Origin: Occallatibacter savannae
GTDB taxonomy: Bacteria; Acidobacteriota; Terriglobia; Terriglobales; Acidobacteriaceae
Direction of reading: 5' to 3'
Assembly: GCF_003131205.1 (NCBI RefSeq)
Contig: NZ_QFFY01000005.1
Coordinates: 552,432-616,431 of the forward strand
Length of the DNA stretch: 64,000 bases
Every line of letters begins with the position of its first letter. The stretch's first letter is position 1. The position numbers and the translations under genes are program-made. Shown one piece after another: positions 26,070 to 35,055 of the stretch. The notes under the pieces are model-generated. The model was not told the origin of the DNA. It did not search any database and saw only the letters and a program-made list of their open reading frames with translations.

Positions 26070-28343
26070 CTATTTCCCACCCCACTTGGCCGAAAGCGCC
26101 GCCATCTTCTCCTGAAAACTCACCGGACTCGGCGCAGTCGCCTTCTTTCCCTGCTGCGGCCTCTGGCCTGAACCCGGCCCCGGCCCCATCAACGCCTTCA
26201 TCGACAGCCCGATCCGCATCGCCTTCGCATCCACGGTCAAAACCTTCACCTTCACAATCTGTCCCGTCTTCACGGCCTCCGCCGGATCCTTGATGAACTT
26301 GTTCGAGAGCTCGCTGATATGCACCAGACCGTCCTGATGCACGCCGATATCGACAAACGCTCCAAACTTCGTCACGTTCGTGACCACACCTTCGAGCACC
26401 ATTCCCACCTGCACATCCGCAATCTCGCGAACCTCTTCGCGAAACTGCGGCGCAACAAACGTCTCGCGCGGATCGCGCCCCGGCCTTTTCAACTCCGCCA
26501 GGATGTCCTCCAGCGTGTACTGCCCCGCAGTCAGACCCTTGCGATCTATCCTCTCCACCAGCTCCGGCTTCTTGATCAGATCCGCGACACTCGCCCCCGC
26601 CGCTGCTGCGATCTGCTCAACCACCGGATACGACTCCGGATGCACCGCCGTCATATCCAGCGGATTCTCCCCGCCGCGAATCCTTAAGAAACCCGCCGCC
26701 TGCTCAAACGTCTTCGCGCCAATGCCCGGCACCTTCAGCACCTGCGTGCGCGACCGGAAGCTCCCATTGTCGTTGCGATAGCTCACGATGTTCATCGCCG
26801 TGCGTTCGCTGATGCCCGCAACATATCGCAGCAGCGTCCACGATGAAGTATTCAGATCCACGCCCACGCGATTCACGCAGCTCTCCACTGTCTTCTCGAG
26901 CGACTCCGCCAGCTGCCGCTGATCCACGTCATGTTGATACTGCCCCACGCCAATCGATTTCGGATCGACCTTCACCAGCTCCGACAGAGGATCCTGCAGC
27001 CGCCGCGCAATCGAGATCGCACCGCGCACCGTCAGGTCCAGGTCCGGAAACTCCTGCCGCGCAATCTCCGACGCTGAATACACGCTTGCCCCTGCCTCGC
27101 TCACCGTGACCGAGAAAATCTCCTGGATACCCTTCTCGCGCAGGAACTCGCGCACAAATGCATCTGTCTCGCGCGAAGCCGTCCCGTTCCCAATCGCAAT
27201 CGCCCGCACGTTGTACTTCCGCAGCAGTGCTTCGAGCTTAGGCATCGCCTCCGCATTGCCGTGCTTCGATGTGTGCAGATAGATCACATCGTGAGCCAGC
27301 AGCTTGCCCGTCTGGTCCACCACCGCCAGCTTGCACCCGGTCCGCAATCCAGGATCGATCCCAAGAACAGAGATGGACCCCGCTGGCGCGGCCAGCAGCA
27401 GGTTATGCAGGTTGTCGCGAAATACCTGAATCGCCTCCGTATCCGACCTCCGCTTCAACTCCAACCTGATCTCCGTCTGGATCGACGAGTTCAGCAGCCG
27501 CTTCCACGCATCATCAATCGCCAGCTCCAGCTGCGCCGTCCAGTCTCCCTGCGCGCGCAACACATGTCTGCGCATCAGCGCCAGTGCCCGCTCCTGCTCG
27601 ATCTCGATCAGGAAGTAAAGAACCTTTTCCGTCTCGCCGCGCCTGATCGCCAGCATCCGGTGCGAGGGAATCGCCTTCACCGGCTCCTTGTACTCGTAGT
27701 ACATCTTGAACTTCTCGCGCTCATCCACCGCGTCCATCGCCTTGCGGCTGATCACCACGCCTTCATCGAACACGAGGTTCCGCAGCGCCTTCCGCAGATC
27801 CGCATTCTCGCTGATCCACTCCGCCACGATGTGCCGCGCGCCCTCCAGCGCCTCGTCCACACTCGCCACACCCAGCTCCGCATTCACAAACTTCGGCGCC
27901 ATCACCGCGAGTGATTCTTCACTCGCCTGCTGCGCCCAGAGATACGCCGCTAATGGCTCCAATCCCTTCTCGCGCGCAATCGTCGCCTTGGTCCGCCGCT
28001 TCGGCTTGTACGGCAGATATAGATCTTCGAGCTCGTTCTTATCGAGCGTCGCTTCGATCCGCTTTTTCAGCTCATCCGTCAGCTTGCCTTGTTCCGCAAT
28101 CGAAGCCAGAATGCTCTCGCGACGATCCTCAAGCTCGCGAAAGTACGCAAGCTTCTCCTCAATCGCGCCGATCTGCACCTCGTCGAGATTGCCCGTCGCC
28201 TCTTTGCGATAACGCGCAATAAACGGAACCGTACCGCCGTCATCCAGCAGCTCAATCACCGCCGTGATTCCGCGGAGTGGAATATTCAGAAGATTGGAAA
28301 TATGAAGAAGAAGGGCAGGGGAGAGAATGCGATTGTCAGCCAT
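26070..28343 (-). CDS. tex: Tex family S1 RNA-binding transcription accessory protein
   Basis: 757 residues. The order matches Tex: an N-terminal helical region with VPFIARYRKEATGNLDE, a YqgF-like domain (GIDPGLRTGCKLAVVD, about 325-340), helix-hairpin-helix repeats (VGVDLNTSS and KVPGIGAKTFEQA), and an S1 domain (about 640-710). A basic Gly/Gln-rich tail follows. Tex binds nucleic acids and affects transcription; the precise role here is unknown. The start is the only good Met near the conserved N-terminus. No Shine-Dalgarno sequence is visible. Confidence 0.95.
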   Translation of the reverse strand: MADNRILSPALLLHISNLLNIPLRGITAVIELLDDGGTVPFIARYRKEATGNLDEVQIGAIEEKLAYFRELEDRRESILASIAEQGKLTDELKKRIEATLDKNELEDLYLPYKPKRRTKATIAREKGLEPLAAYLWAQQASEESLAVMAPKFVNAELGVASVDEALEGARHIVAEWISENADLRKALRNLVFDEGVVISRKAMDAVDEREKFKMYYEYKEPVKAIPSHRMLAIRRGETEKVLYFLIEIEQERALALMRRHVLRAQGDWTAQLELAIDDAWKRLLNSSIQTEIRLELKRRSDTEAIQVFRDNLHNLLLAAPAGSISVLGIDPGLRTGCKLAVVDQTGKLLAHDVIYLHTSKHGNAEAMPKLEALLRKYNVRAIAIGNGTASRETDAFVREFLREKGIQEIFSVTVSEAGASVYSASEIARQEFPDLDLTVRGAISIARRLQDPLSELVKVDPKSIGVGQYQHDVDQRQLAESLEKTVESCVNRVGVDLNTSSWTLLRYVAGISERTAMNIVSYRNDNGSFRSRTQVLKVPGIGAKTFEQAAGFLRIRGGENPLDMTAVHPESYPVVEQIAAAAGASVADLIKKPELVERIDRKGLTAGQYTLEDILAELKRPGRDPRETFVAPQFREEVREIADVQVGMVLEGVVTNVTKFGAFVDIGVHQDGLVHISELSNKFIKDPAEAVKTGQIVKVKVLTVDAKAMRIGLSMKALMGPGPGSGQRPQQGKKATAPSPVSFQEKMAALSAKWGGK

Positions 28344-28594
28344 GGGTTCAGTCCCATCCTAAACGCGAGTGAGACCGGGCCGGGAGCACGGGATTGTGTA
28401 AAACGAGCTTCGTCCTTTAGATTGGGCCGTCTCAGAGGGGTGTGGAATCGGATACTCCATCCTGCGTCCTTGCCCAACTGTCAACCCTGAAAGATTACGA
28501 CCAGCAAACCGCACTGTGTGCGCCGGGTATCACGCTGATTCCCCGTGCGTAGTGCTAGACTTCGAATGCTCCGAGAGCAACGCCGAGGCTGACC
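28344..28594. promoter_or_regulatory. Divergent spacer tex / 28595 gene with a GTGCTAGACTTCG promoter-like motif
   Basis: Contains TGC-TAGACT (28553-28561), an extended -10-like motif. The same 13-nt context GTGCTAGACTTCG recurs before the GH35-like gene (38078-38090). A fragment CCCATCCTAAACGCG at about 28351-28365 is half of a hairpin repeat like those at 33277 and 51102. Confidence 0.45.
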
Positions 28595-29449
28595 ATGAGC
28601 AAGATCCTGACGTTAAGTACAAAGCTGCTGATCCTCGCTGCCGCACTTACCGGAACCGTGAACGGCAGCAGCAATCCGGGCTCAGACGACATCGTCGCTC
28701 GCAACCTCGACTCGATCGCTCCGGCGAACGTGCGCACAGCCGAGAAATCCAGAGTCGTCCGCGGCGATCTGCAATTCCACATCCTTGTCGGCGGCAGCGG
28801 AGGCGCAGCCGGATCATGGGACCTCGTCTCGTCAGGACGCGAACTCGACCTCGTCATGCAATTCGGCATCGGCGACTGGCGCGGCGAGCAATTCACCTTC
28901 AACGGTTCGAAGGTCGGCATCGCTCTGCCAACCTCATCGCATCACCGATCCGTATTCGGCGAGTTCATCGCAAGCCAGACCTTTGTCATCAAAGAAGGCC
29001 TCCTCGGAGGAGAACTCGGCACCGGATGGGCGCTCGAAAATCTCGCAGCCAACGGCGCACGCTTGCAGAGCCTCGGCACCAGAAAGATCGATGGTCAGCA
29101 GGCCCTCGCGTTTCAATACAGCTCAAAGCACAGCAGCGATATGCAGGTCTTCCTCTACTTCGATCCCGAAACGGGCCGCCATCTTCACACCACCTACACC
29201 ATGAGCCAGCAGGAAGGCCCCACGGGCGACATCCGCAGCACGCCATATCAGCGCGAGATCAAGTACCGCATGGAAGAGCAATTCAGTGAGTTCCGCACCG
29301 AACACGGAATCACCCTTCCCACGCACTACAACCTGCAGTGGTCGCAGGAAACGCAAAACGGCAGCACGCGCCTCTTCTCCTGGGACCTCGTCGCCAGCCA
29401 GATCGTTCACGACGTCGCTCTCGACCCCGCCAACTTCGAAATGAAGTGA
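28595..29449 (+). CDS. Secreted protein of unknown function
   Basis: 284 residues with a signal peptide (about 1-24). The rest is predominantly beta and resembles, in general pattern only, outer-membrane lipoprotein-sorting or DUF-type proteins that bind hydrophobic ligands: repeated short beta strands, HGITLPTHYNLQW near the end. No catalytic motif and no cysteines in the mature part. GAGG lies about 7 nt upstream of the ATG. Apparently monocistronic. Confidence 0.65.
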   Translation: MSKILTLSTKLLILAAALTGTVNGSSNPGSDDIVARNLDSIAPANVRTAEKSRVVRGDLQFHILVGGSGGAAGSWDLVSSGRELDLVMQFGIGDWRGEQFTFNGSKVGIALPTSSHHRSVFGEFIASQTFVIKEGLLGGELGTGWALENLAANGARLQSLGTRKIDGQQALAFQYSSKHSSDMQVFLYFDPETGRHLHTTYTMSQQEGPTGDIRSTPYQREIKYRMEEQFSEFRTEHGITLPTHYNLQWSQETQNGSTRLFSWDLVASQIVHDVALDPANFEMK

Positions 29450-29527
29450 TCAGCAAAAGAATTTTCTAGACAGCTAGCCAAGCGAGCCGGTTCCTCACTA
29501 CCCACTACTTACTGTCAACTGTCCATT

Positions 29528-29590
29528 AGTCCCTAGCCCCTAGTCCCTAGTCCCTAAGTCCCCAGTCCCTTAGCCCCTACTCCCTCGCTC
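29528..29590. repeat. Degenerate tandem repeat of TAGTCCC units
   Basis: About eight imperfect 7-8 nt units of the type TAGTCCC/TAGCCCC run up to the stop codon of the GH51 gene (minus strand). Similar to 1319-1373, which also begins right after a stop codon. Confidence 0.7.
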
Positions 29591-29591
29591 C

Positions 29592-31241
29592 TCACAGCGC
29601 CAGTGTGAGCACAGAATACGACCGCGCCGGAAGCTTCACGCTCATCTTCAATCCCACTGACGGACTCGGCGCCGTCTGCGGCACCACCTTCTTCGGGTCA
29701 GCAAATGTATTCAGCGCCTTCAGATCGCTGCCCGTCATCGTCTCAAATGCAATCACGCGCGACGGCGTCAGATCGTGCCAGTTCAACTCGAGCTCCTGCT
29801 CGTTCTCAAGATCCCGATTCAACGCAAAGATCGTCGCAGTCTTCTGCTCCGGCTGGTACGTCGCCATCACATCGAGATACTGCACCTTGCCGAATCCTGG
29901 AACCGCCAGCCCGATGTCCTCAATCGGCTTGCCGAGCGAAGCCACTTCGTAGCTTGGTCCCTCAGGCTCAATGCTCAACGCACGCCCGCGCCCATACTTC
30001 AAACCCCACGAGTACGGATAGAAGATCGTGTTGCGCAGGACTCCATCCTTGTTCGTCATAATCGGCGCAATCACATTCACCAGTTGCGCCAGGCAGGCTA
30101 CCTTCACGCGATCCGAGTGTCGCATCAGCGAATTCACCAGCCCGCCCACCAGCAGCGCGTCTTCCAGGTTGTAGGGCTCTTCGAGCAGATGCGGAGCCTC
30201 CGTCCTGCGCCCGTTCACTGCATCCCCGCTTCGCGCGCGATACCACACGTTCCATTCATCAAACGACAGGAACAGCTGCTTGCCCGACCGCTTCTGTGCC
30301 CGCACCGCATCGCAAACCGAGATGATCTCCTCGATCTGCCGGTCCATCGCCAGGTTCATCGCCATGTACTTCTGGCTGTCGTGCCCCGTCTCGTCCGTAT
30401 TCCCCCAGTAGCGATGAAGCGAAATGCCATCCACGTACTCATAGCACTGCTCCAGCACCGTGCGGTCCCACGTAATGTACGTCGGCATGAACGGCCCGCT
30501 CGACCCGCATGCAACCAGCTTCACCGTCTCATCTACCGCGCGCATCTGTCGCGCTGCATCTGCCGCCTTGATACCGTACTCCCGCGCTTCCATGTGCCCG
30601 ATCTGCCAGGGCCCGTCCATCTCGTTCCCCACGCACCAGTACTTCACGTTGTGCGGCTTCTCGTAACCATGCGACCGCCGCAGATCGCTCCACTTCGTGC
30701 CTTTCTCCACGTTGCAGTACTCAACCAGAGCCGCCGCATCCTCTGCCGACCCCGTCCCGAAGTTCAGCCCGAACAGCGGCTCCGTCCCCACCTTCCTTGC
30801 CCACGTGATGAACTCATTCGTTCCAAACTGATTCGTCTCCAGCGTGTTCCAGGCCCGATCCAGCACCGCTGGCCGATCCTTTTTCGGACCCACGCCATCC
30901 AGCCAGTGATATCCCGACACAAAGTTCCCGCCCGGCCATCGAATGATCGGCACGCCCAGATCGTGAATCTCCTTCATCACGTCCGTCCGGAACCCGTCCG
31001 CATCCGCAAACTTCGACTTCGGATCGTAGATCCCCTCGTAGATCGCGCGCCCCAGCTGCTCCAGAAAGGACCCGAACAGATGCGGATTGATCTCCGAGAT
31101 TTGCCGATTCGAATCGATCGTCACCCGAGTCACGCGCTGCGTCTGCGCAATCCCGAACCTGCCCAGCGCCGAAGCCGCCGTAACGGCCAGGCCCGTCCGG
31201 CCCGCCTGCTGCAAAAACTGCCTACGAGAAACCTTCTTCAT
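29592..31241 (-). CDS. Alpha-L-arabinofuranosidase, glycoside hydrolase family 51, Tat-exported
   Basis: 549 residues. A twin-arginine signal (SRRQFLQQAG, residues 5-14) is followed by a GH51 barrel and a beta-sandwich C-terminus. The acid/base Glu is in WCVGNEMDG and the nucleophile Glu in LSFDEWNVWY; IRWPGGNFVSGYHW is a further family signature. It would release arabinose from arabinan or arabinoxylan. Export by Tat implies folding in the cytoplasm first. GGAAGGGG gives a ribosome-binding site upstream of the ATG. Confidence 0.95.
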   Translation of the reverse strand: MKKVSRRQFLQQAGRTGLAVTAASALGRFGIAQTQRVTRVTIDSNRQISEINPHLFGSFLEQLGRAIYEGIYDPKSKFADADGFRTDVMKEIHDLGVPIIRWPGGNFVSGYHWLDGVGPKKDRPAVLDRAWNTLETNQFGTNEFITWARKVGTEPLFGLNFGTGSAEDAAALVEYCNVEKGTKWSDLRRSHGYEKPHNVKYWCVGNEMDGPWQIGHMEAREYGIKAADAARQMRAVDETVKLVACGSSGPFMPTYITWDRTVLEQCYEYVDGISLHRYWGNTDETGHDSQKYMAMNLAMDRQIEEIISVCDAVRAQKRSGKQLFLSFDEWNVWYRARSGDAVNGRRTEAPHLLEEPYNLEDALLVGGLVNSLMRHSDRVKVACLAQLVNVIAPIMTNKDGVLRNTIFYPYSWGLKYGRGRALSIEPEGPSYEVASLGKPIEDIGLAVPGFGKVQYLDVMATYQPEQKTATIFALNRDLENEQELELNWHDLTPSRVIAFETMTGSDLKALNTFADPKKVVPQTAPSPSVGLKMSVKLPARSYSVLTLAL

Positions 31242-31499
31242 CTGAGACCCCTTCCTTACTAACCAGCACGTCGGCGCTTTCGATCAACACTCGCCACGTC
31301 GCGAGAAAACTTCGCTGCATTCGACTGCTGGTAAACGTTTGCTCGCCAAGCATAAAAACAGCACCGCGCCTTGTCAAAGGGGCATTCGGAAATCTAGCGG
31401 CGATGGTGCGGTCCTGCGCACAGTGGCAGATTCCTCCCACGGCTGGAACGGGCCCGATTCATCTTTCGTATTTCTCGACAGGACATTGCCGCGCGACCG
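31242..31499. other. Spacer upstream of the GH51 gene
   Basis: 258 nt between the divergent GH51 gene and the membrane protein at 31500. No gene, hairpin or repeat stands out. Confidence 0.4.
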
Positions 31500-31895
31500 A
31501 TGGAAGATCTGTTGGGCTTCATCCTCGAATTGTTGGCCGAGGCGATATTGGAGATAGGGTTCAGTGTGATCGTCGCTGGCCTCCATCACCTTCTCCGTCG
31601 CTTCTGGATAACCGCCCGCCGGGGAAACGCTGGCATCGCCGCTCTTATTTTGATCCTCATCGGAGCGGTTTTCGGTCTTCTGACTGCCGTTGTCTTCCCG
31701 CATCCGCTGGTTCCTGTTTCGAAACTGCACGGAATCAGCTTGCTTGTTAGCCCGCTGATCACCGGCTTGGTCATGGCCGCGATCGGAGATGGAGTACAGC
31801 GCCGCGGTCGCCTTCCAGTTCGAATTGAAAGCTTTGCGTACGGCTTCGCATTTGCGTTCGCCTTCTCTGTGGTTCGCATCGTCACGGTCCGCTGA
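31500..31895 (+). CDS. Small membrane protein of unknown function
   Basis: 131 residues with four hydrophobic segments. Short basic loops (HHLLRRFWITARRGN, VQRRGRLPVR) fit inside-positive topology. No recognised family. No convincing Shine-Dalgarno sequence before the ATG. It stands alone between a glycosidase and a transporter. The hydrophobic pattern supports a real gene, but a chance frame cannot be excluded. Confidence 0.5.
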   Translation: MEDLLGFILELLAEAILEIGFSVIVAGLHHLLRRFWITARRGNAGIAALILILIGAVFGLLTAVVFPHPLVPVSKLHGISLLVSPLITGLVMAAIGDGVQRRGRLPVRIESFAYGFAFAFAFSVVRIVTVR

Positions 31896-32000
31896 CGCAT
31901 CTCTTAAGTACCGGATATGAGACCGCGCCCCAGGGAATCACATTCCCCTTTCCGCTATACTGAGAACACAGCAATCAGTGCTCCTGCACGACCCTAAACC

Positions 32001-33263
32001 ATGCCAAACACAGTAATTAGCCGCGAAGCAGCCCCGCCCTCCGTGTCTTCCGGTGCGAGCGCGTGGCACATCATCAGCTTCACAGCTCTCAGCTTCGTGG
32101 TCTACCTCGCCATCGGACTTCCCCTCGCCATCCTGCCCGAGTACGTTCACCTCCGCATGGGCTATCACGCGTCCCTTGCCGGCGCCGTCATCAGCATCCA
32201 GTACATCGCCACGTTCCTCAGCCGACCCTGGGCGGGCCGCATCTCCGACCACAAAGGCGCAAAGATCTCCGTCCTCTGGGGAATGGCCGCCTGCACGCTC
32301 AGCGGAATCCTGCTCTTCGCCGCCGCCTCGCTCCATCGCAACCCCGCCTGGCTCAGCCTCGCCATCCTCATCCTTAGCCGCCTCGTCCTCGGCGTCGGCG
32401 AAAGCCTCGGTTCTACAGGCGCGACCTTGTGGGGCATCTCCAGTGCCGGCCCCGAGCACACAGCCAAAGTAATCTCATACAACGGCGTCAGCACCTACGG
32501 CGCACTTGCCGTCGGCGCGCCGCTCGGCGTAGTGATGGAAAGCCACTGGGGCCTGGGCTCCGTCGCCCTTCTCACCATCCTCGTCTGCGCCGCCTCATAC
32601 ATCTGGGCAGCCCTCAAGCCTCCCGTCCCCGTCACCCCCGGCGAACATCTTCCGTTCCGAAGCGTTCTCGGCCGCGTGCTGCCGCATGGCACAGGACTCG
32701 CCCTCGGCGGAGTCGGCTACAGCGCTCTCGCCACCTTCGTCACGCTCTTCTACGCCAGCCGCCGCTGGGACGGCGCAGCCCTCTGCCTCACCGCATTCGG
32801 GTTCGCCTTTATCGCCACCCGCCTCGTCTTCATCCGCACCATCGGAACCTTCGGCGGATTCTCCGTCACTAAGATCTGTCTCATCGTGGAGTCACTCGGC
32901 ATTCTCGTCCTCTGGCTCTCTGGCTCTCCGTGGATGGCCCTTGCCGGCGCCGCCCTCGCCGGTGCCGGATACTCGCTCGTCTTCCCCGCGCTCGGCGTTG
33001 AAGCCGTCGCCCGCGTGCCGGTCGAAAATCGCGGCACCGCTCTCAGCGTCTATACCGTCTTCGCCGACGTCTCCTTCTTCATGGTCGGCCCTGTCGCGGG
33101 CGCCGTCATCGGCGCCTTCGGCTACCGCAGCGTCTTCCTCTTCGCACTCGTCTGCGTTATCGCCGCCATGGGCATCGTCTACGTCCTCGCAGGACGAAAA
33201 GCCCGCACCTTCGCCCCGATCGAGCAATCGCAACCTCGCGAAATTGAAAGCTGCCCCTCCTGA
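32001..33263 (+). CDS. Major facilitator superfamily transporter
   Basis: 420 residues, 12 hydrophobic helices. The loop motif between helices 2 and 3 is present (GRISDHKGAK). No substrate can be assigned; the general appearance matches MFS exporters of the YhhS/arabinose-efflux-like kind. A -10-like TATACT (31956-31961, context CCGCTATACT) lies about 40 nt upstream and no ribosome-binding site is evident. Confidence 0.88.
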   Translation: MPNTVISREAAPPSVSSGASAWHIISFTALSFVVYLAIGLPLAILPEYVHLRMGYHASLAGAVISIQYIATFLSRPWAGRISDHKGAKISVLWGMAACTLSGILLFAAASLHRNPAWLSLAILILSRLVLGVGESLGSTGATLWGISSAGPEHTAKVISYNGVSTYGALAVGAPLGVVMESHWGLGSVALLTILVCAASYIWAALKPPVPVTPGEHLPFRSVLGRVLPHGTGLALGGVGYSALATFVTLFYASRRWDGAALCLTAFGFAFIATRLVFIRTIGTFGGFSVTKICLIVESLGILVLWLSGSPWMALAGAALAGAGYSLVFPALGVEAVARVPVENRGTALSVYTVFADVSFFMVGPVAGAVIGAFGYRSVFLFALVCVIAAMGIVYVLAGRKARTFAPIEQSQPREIESCPS

Positions 33264-33276
33264 AGTGAGACAACGT

Positions 33277-33319
33277 GGGTGCCCCATCCTAAACGCGTCT
33301 TCTGCGTTTAGGGTGGGAA
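33277..33319 (+). repeat. GGGTGCCCC-header hairpin repeat, CCTAAACGC stem subtype
   Basis: Stem CCCATCCTAAACGC / GCGTTTAGGGTGGG, 14 bp with one T-G pair, loop GTCTTCT. Near-identical to the copy at 51102-51142, including the trailing GAAC-GAAGAACC. Confidence 0.88.
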
Positions 33320-33328
33320 CGAAGAACC

Positions 33329-33359
33329 GGGTGCCCCGTCCAAGCTCTGCTTGGGCGGG
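33329..33359 (+). repeat. GGGTGCCCC-header hairpin repeat, CGTCCAAGC stem subtype
   Basis: Stem CCCGTCCAAGC / GCTTGGGCGGG with loop TCT and one T-G pair. It starts 9 nt after the previous repeat. Confidence 0.88.
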
Positions 33360-33389
33360 AACAAGAAAACTTCAATTCACGATGTAGCC

Positions 33390-33420
33390 GGGTGCCCCGT
33401 CCAAGCTCTGCTTGGGCGGG
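33390..33420 (+). repeat. GGGTGCCCC-header hairpin repeat, CGTCCAAGC stem subtype (second copy)
   Basis: Identical stem and loop to 33329-33359. With its neighbours it makes a three-hairpin cluster just upstream of mtaB. Confidence 0.88.
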
Positions 33421-33453
33421 ATCGACACTCTCCGACTCCGCTAAACTGAACCT

Positions 33454-34932
33454 GTGGCCCCCACCTTCCACATCGAGAACTTCGGCTGCCGCGCCGCCCG
33501 TGCCGACGGCGAAGCCATAGCCGCCATCCTCCGGAACTCTGGCGCCACCGAGCACTCTCCCACCGAAGCCGACGTCGTCATCGTCAACACCTGCAGCGTC
33601 ACCGGCGAAGCCGATCGAGAAGCCCGCGCCTACATTCGTCGTACCCACCGCACCAACCCCGCAGCACGCATCATTGCCACAGGCTGCTACGCCCAGCGCG
33701 CACCAGGCGAACTCGCCGAACTCCCCGGCGTCTCCGCCGTCATCGGCAATAGCCACAAAGCCCTCGCACCGAAAGTTGCGATCGGACTGATGCCGTTTCG
33801 CTCCACGGTTGCGGACAATCTGATCCAGATCCAGGCGGCGTCAGCCGCGGCTGCCGCACCGCAGGTGCTTGCCGACGACACCTTCGCGCACTCCTTCCTC
33901 GAAGAAGCCCCCATCACACCCGGCGCGCAAACCCGCCCCAATCTCAAAATCCAGGAAGGCTGCTCCAACCGCTGCTCCTTCTGTGTCATTCCGCAGACAC
34001 GCGGCCATTCGCGCAGCCTTTCGTCATCCGCAATTCTCGCCCACATCTGCAGCTTTGTAGCCGCCGGCGGCAACGAGCTCGTCCTCTCCGGAATCAACCT
34101 CGGCCGATGGGGCCGCGACCTCGATCGCTCCGGCTCCGAACCACGGTCTCTCGCTGCCCTTGTCCGCGTCCTCTTCGACCAGACCGTACTGCCCCGCCTT
34201 CGCCTCAGCTCCATCGAGCCCATGGACTGGGACTCTGATCTGATCGCCCTTGTTCGCGACTTCGCCGGAAACCATCCGGGGTTCCCACCGACAGGTCCAC
34301 GTCGCTGGGGTGGTCGTCTCGCTCGCCACGCACATCTCCCCCTTCAGTCAGGCTCCGACTCCGTCCTCCGCCGCATGCACCGCCGCTACCGGCCCTGGCA
34401 CTACGCAGAGAAGGTCGCCGAACTCCTCCGCGCCGCAGGTCCCGCCCTCACTCTCGGTGCCGACGTTATGGTTGGCTTCCCCGGCGAAACCGACCGCGAG
34501 TTCCACGAATCCTACGACTTCATCCGGTCTCTCCCGTTCGGCTACTTGCACCTCTTTCCGTTCTCGCCGCGCCCCGGTACGCGAGCCTGGCACCTGCATG
34601 CGGAAAACCCTGTCCCAACCAGCGTCGTCAATGAACGCATCACCGCTCTTCGCGCTCTCGGCTCAGACAAAATTCACGCCCACCGCTCCCGCTTCATCGG
34701 CTCCGAACTGCCCGCCATCACCCTGCACACCCCTGCAGCCCTGGCCGCATCCGGCCGCACCTCCGCCCTCACGGACAACTTCCTCCCCGTCGAGCTTGCC
34801 TGCTCCCTCCCGGCCAATCAGCTGCTTCAGATCCGCATCACCGCCATCGCTCCAGACCACACTCTGCTCGCGACACCGGTTCAGATCGACCAATTCGAAC
34901 CATCTCGCCCCGTTCTGGTCGGCGCCTGCTAA
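33454..34932 (+). CDS. mtaB: tRNA t6A37 methylthiotransferase MtaB
   Basis: 492 residues. An N-terminal UPF0004 domain carries the cluster cysteines (FGCRAARAD, NTCSVTGEAD, ATGCYAQR). The radical SAM motif is CSNRCSFC. A C-terminal TRAM-like domain follows. The NTCSVT and VNTCSVTGEADREARAYIRR patches point to MtaB rather than MiaB or RimO. It converts t6A37 to ms2t6A37 in tRNA. The start is GTG 33454. TAAACT (33442-33447) ends 6 nt before it, and there is no ribosome-binding site, so the mRNA may be leaderless. Confidence 0.92.
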   Translation: MAPTFHIENFGCRAARADGEAIAAILRNSGATEHSPTEADVVIVNTCSVTGEADREARAYIRRTHRTNPAARIIATGCYAQRAPGELAELPGVSAVIGNSHKALAPKVAIGLMPFRSTVADNLIQIQAASAAAAAPQVLADDTFAHSFLEEAPITPGAQTRPNLKIQEGCSNRCSFCVIPQTRGHSRSLSSSAILAHICSFVAAGGNELVLSGINLGRWGRDLDRSGSEPRSLAALVRVLFDQTVLPRLRLSSIEPMDWDSDLIALVRDFAGNHPGFPPTGPRRWGGRLARHAHLPLQSGSDSVLRRMHRRYRPWHYAEKVAELLRAAGPALTLGADVMVGFPGETDREFHESYDFIRSLPFGYLHLFPFSPRPGTRAWHLHAENPVPTSVVNERITALRALGSDKIHAHRSRFIGSELPAITLHTPAALAASGRTSALTDNFLPVELACSLPANQLLQIRITAIAPDHTLLATPVQIDQFEPSRPVLVGAC

Positions 34933-34968
34933 GTCTCACCTCTGCAAGGGCAACCCGCACCAAACCAG

Positions 34969-35049
34969 TGCTATACTCAGGGTGCGTTCGCGCGCCTCGT
35001 AAGAACTCCGGACCTCGTCCGGATCCGGGCGCCCGGCCCACCTGGAGGA
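34969..35049 (+). promoter_or_regulatory. infC promoter -10 and structured leader
   Basis: Extended -10 TGC-TATACT at 34969-34977. The leader holds a perfect hairpin TCCGGAC-CTC-GTCCGGA (35007-35023) and a GGGCGCCC palindrome (35027-35034), then GGAGG (35044-35048) 7 nt before the ATC start codon. A leader that can sequester the ribosome-binding site would fit known infC autocontrol, but that is inference. Confidence 0.6.
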
Positions 35050-35055
35050 TGTACC

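Noticed and set aside
29775..31262. 495-codon + strand frame opposite the GH51 gene
   Set aside because: Arg/His/Pro-rich translation typical of antisense frames in high-GC DNA.
33277..33420. Three hairpins as rho-independent terminators of the MFS gene
   Set aside because: No T-tracts follow the stems, and the same elements occur between divergent genes and inside actE.
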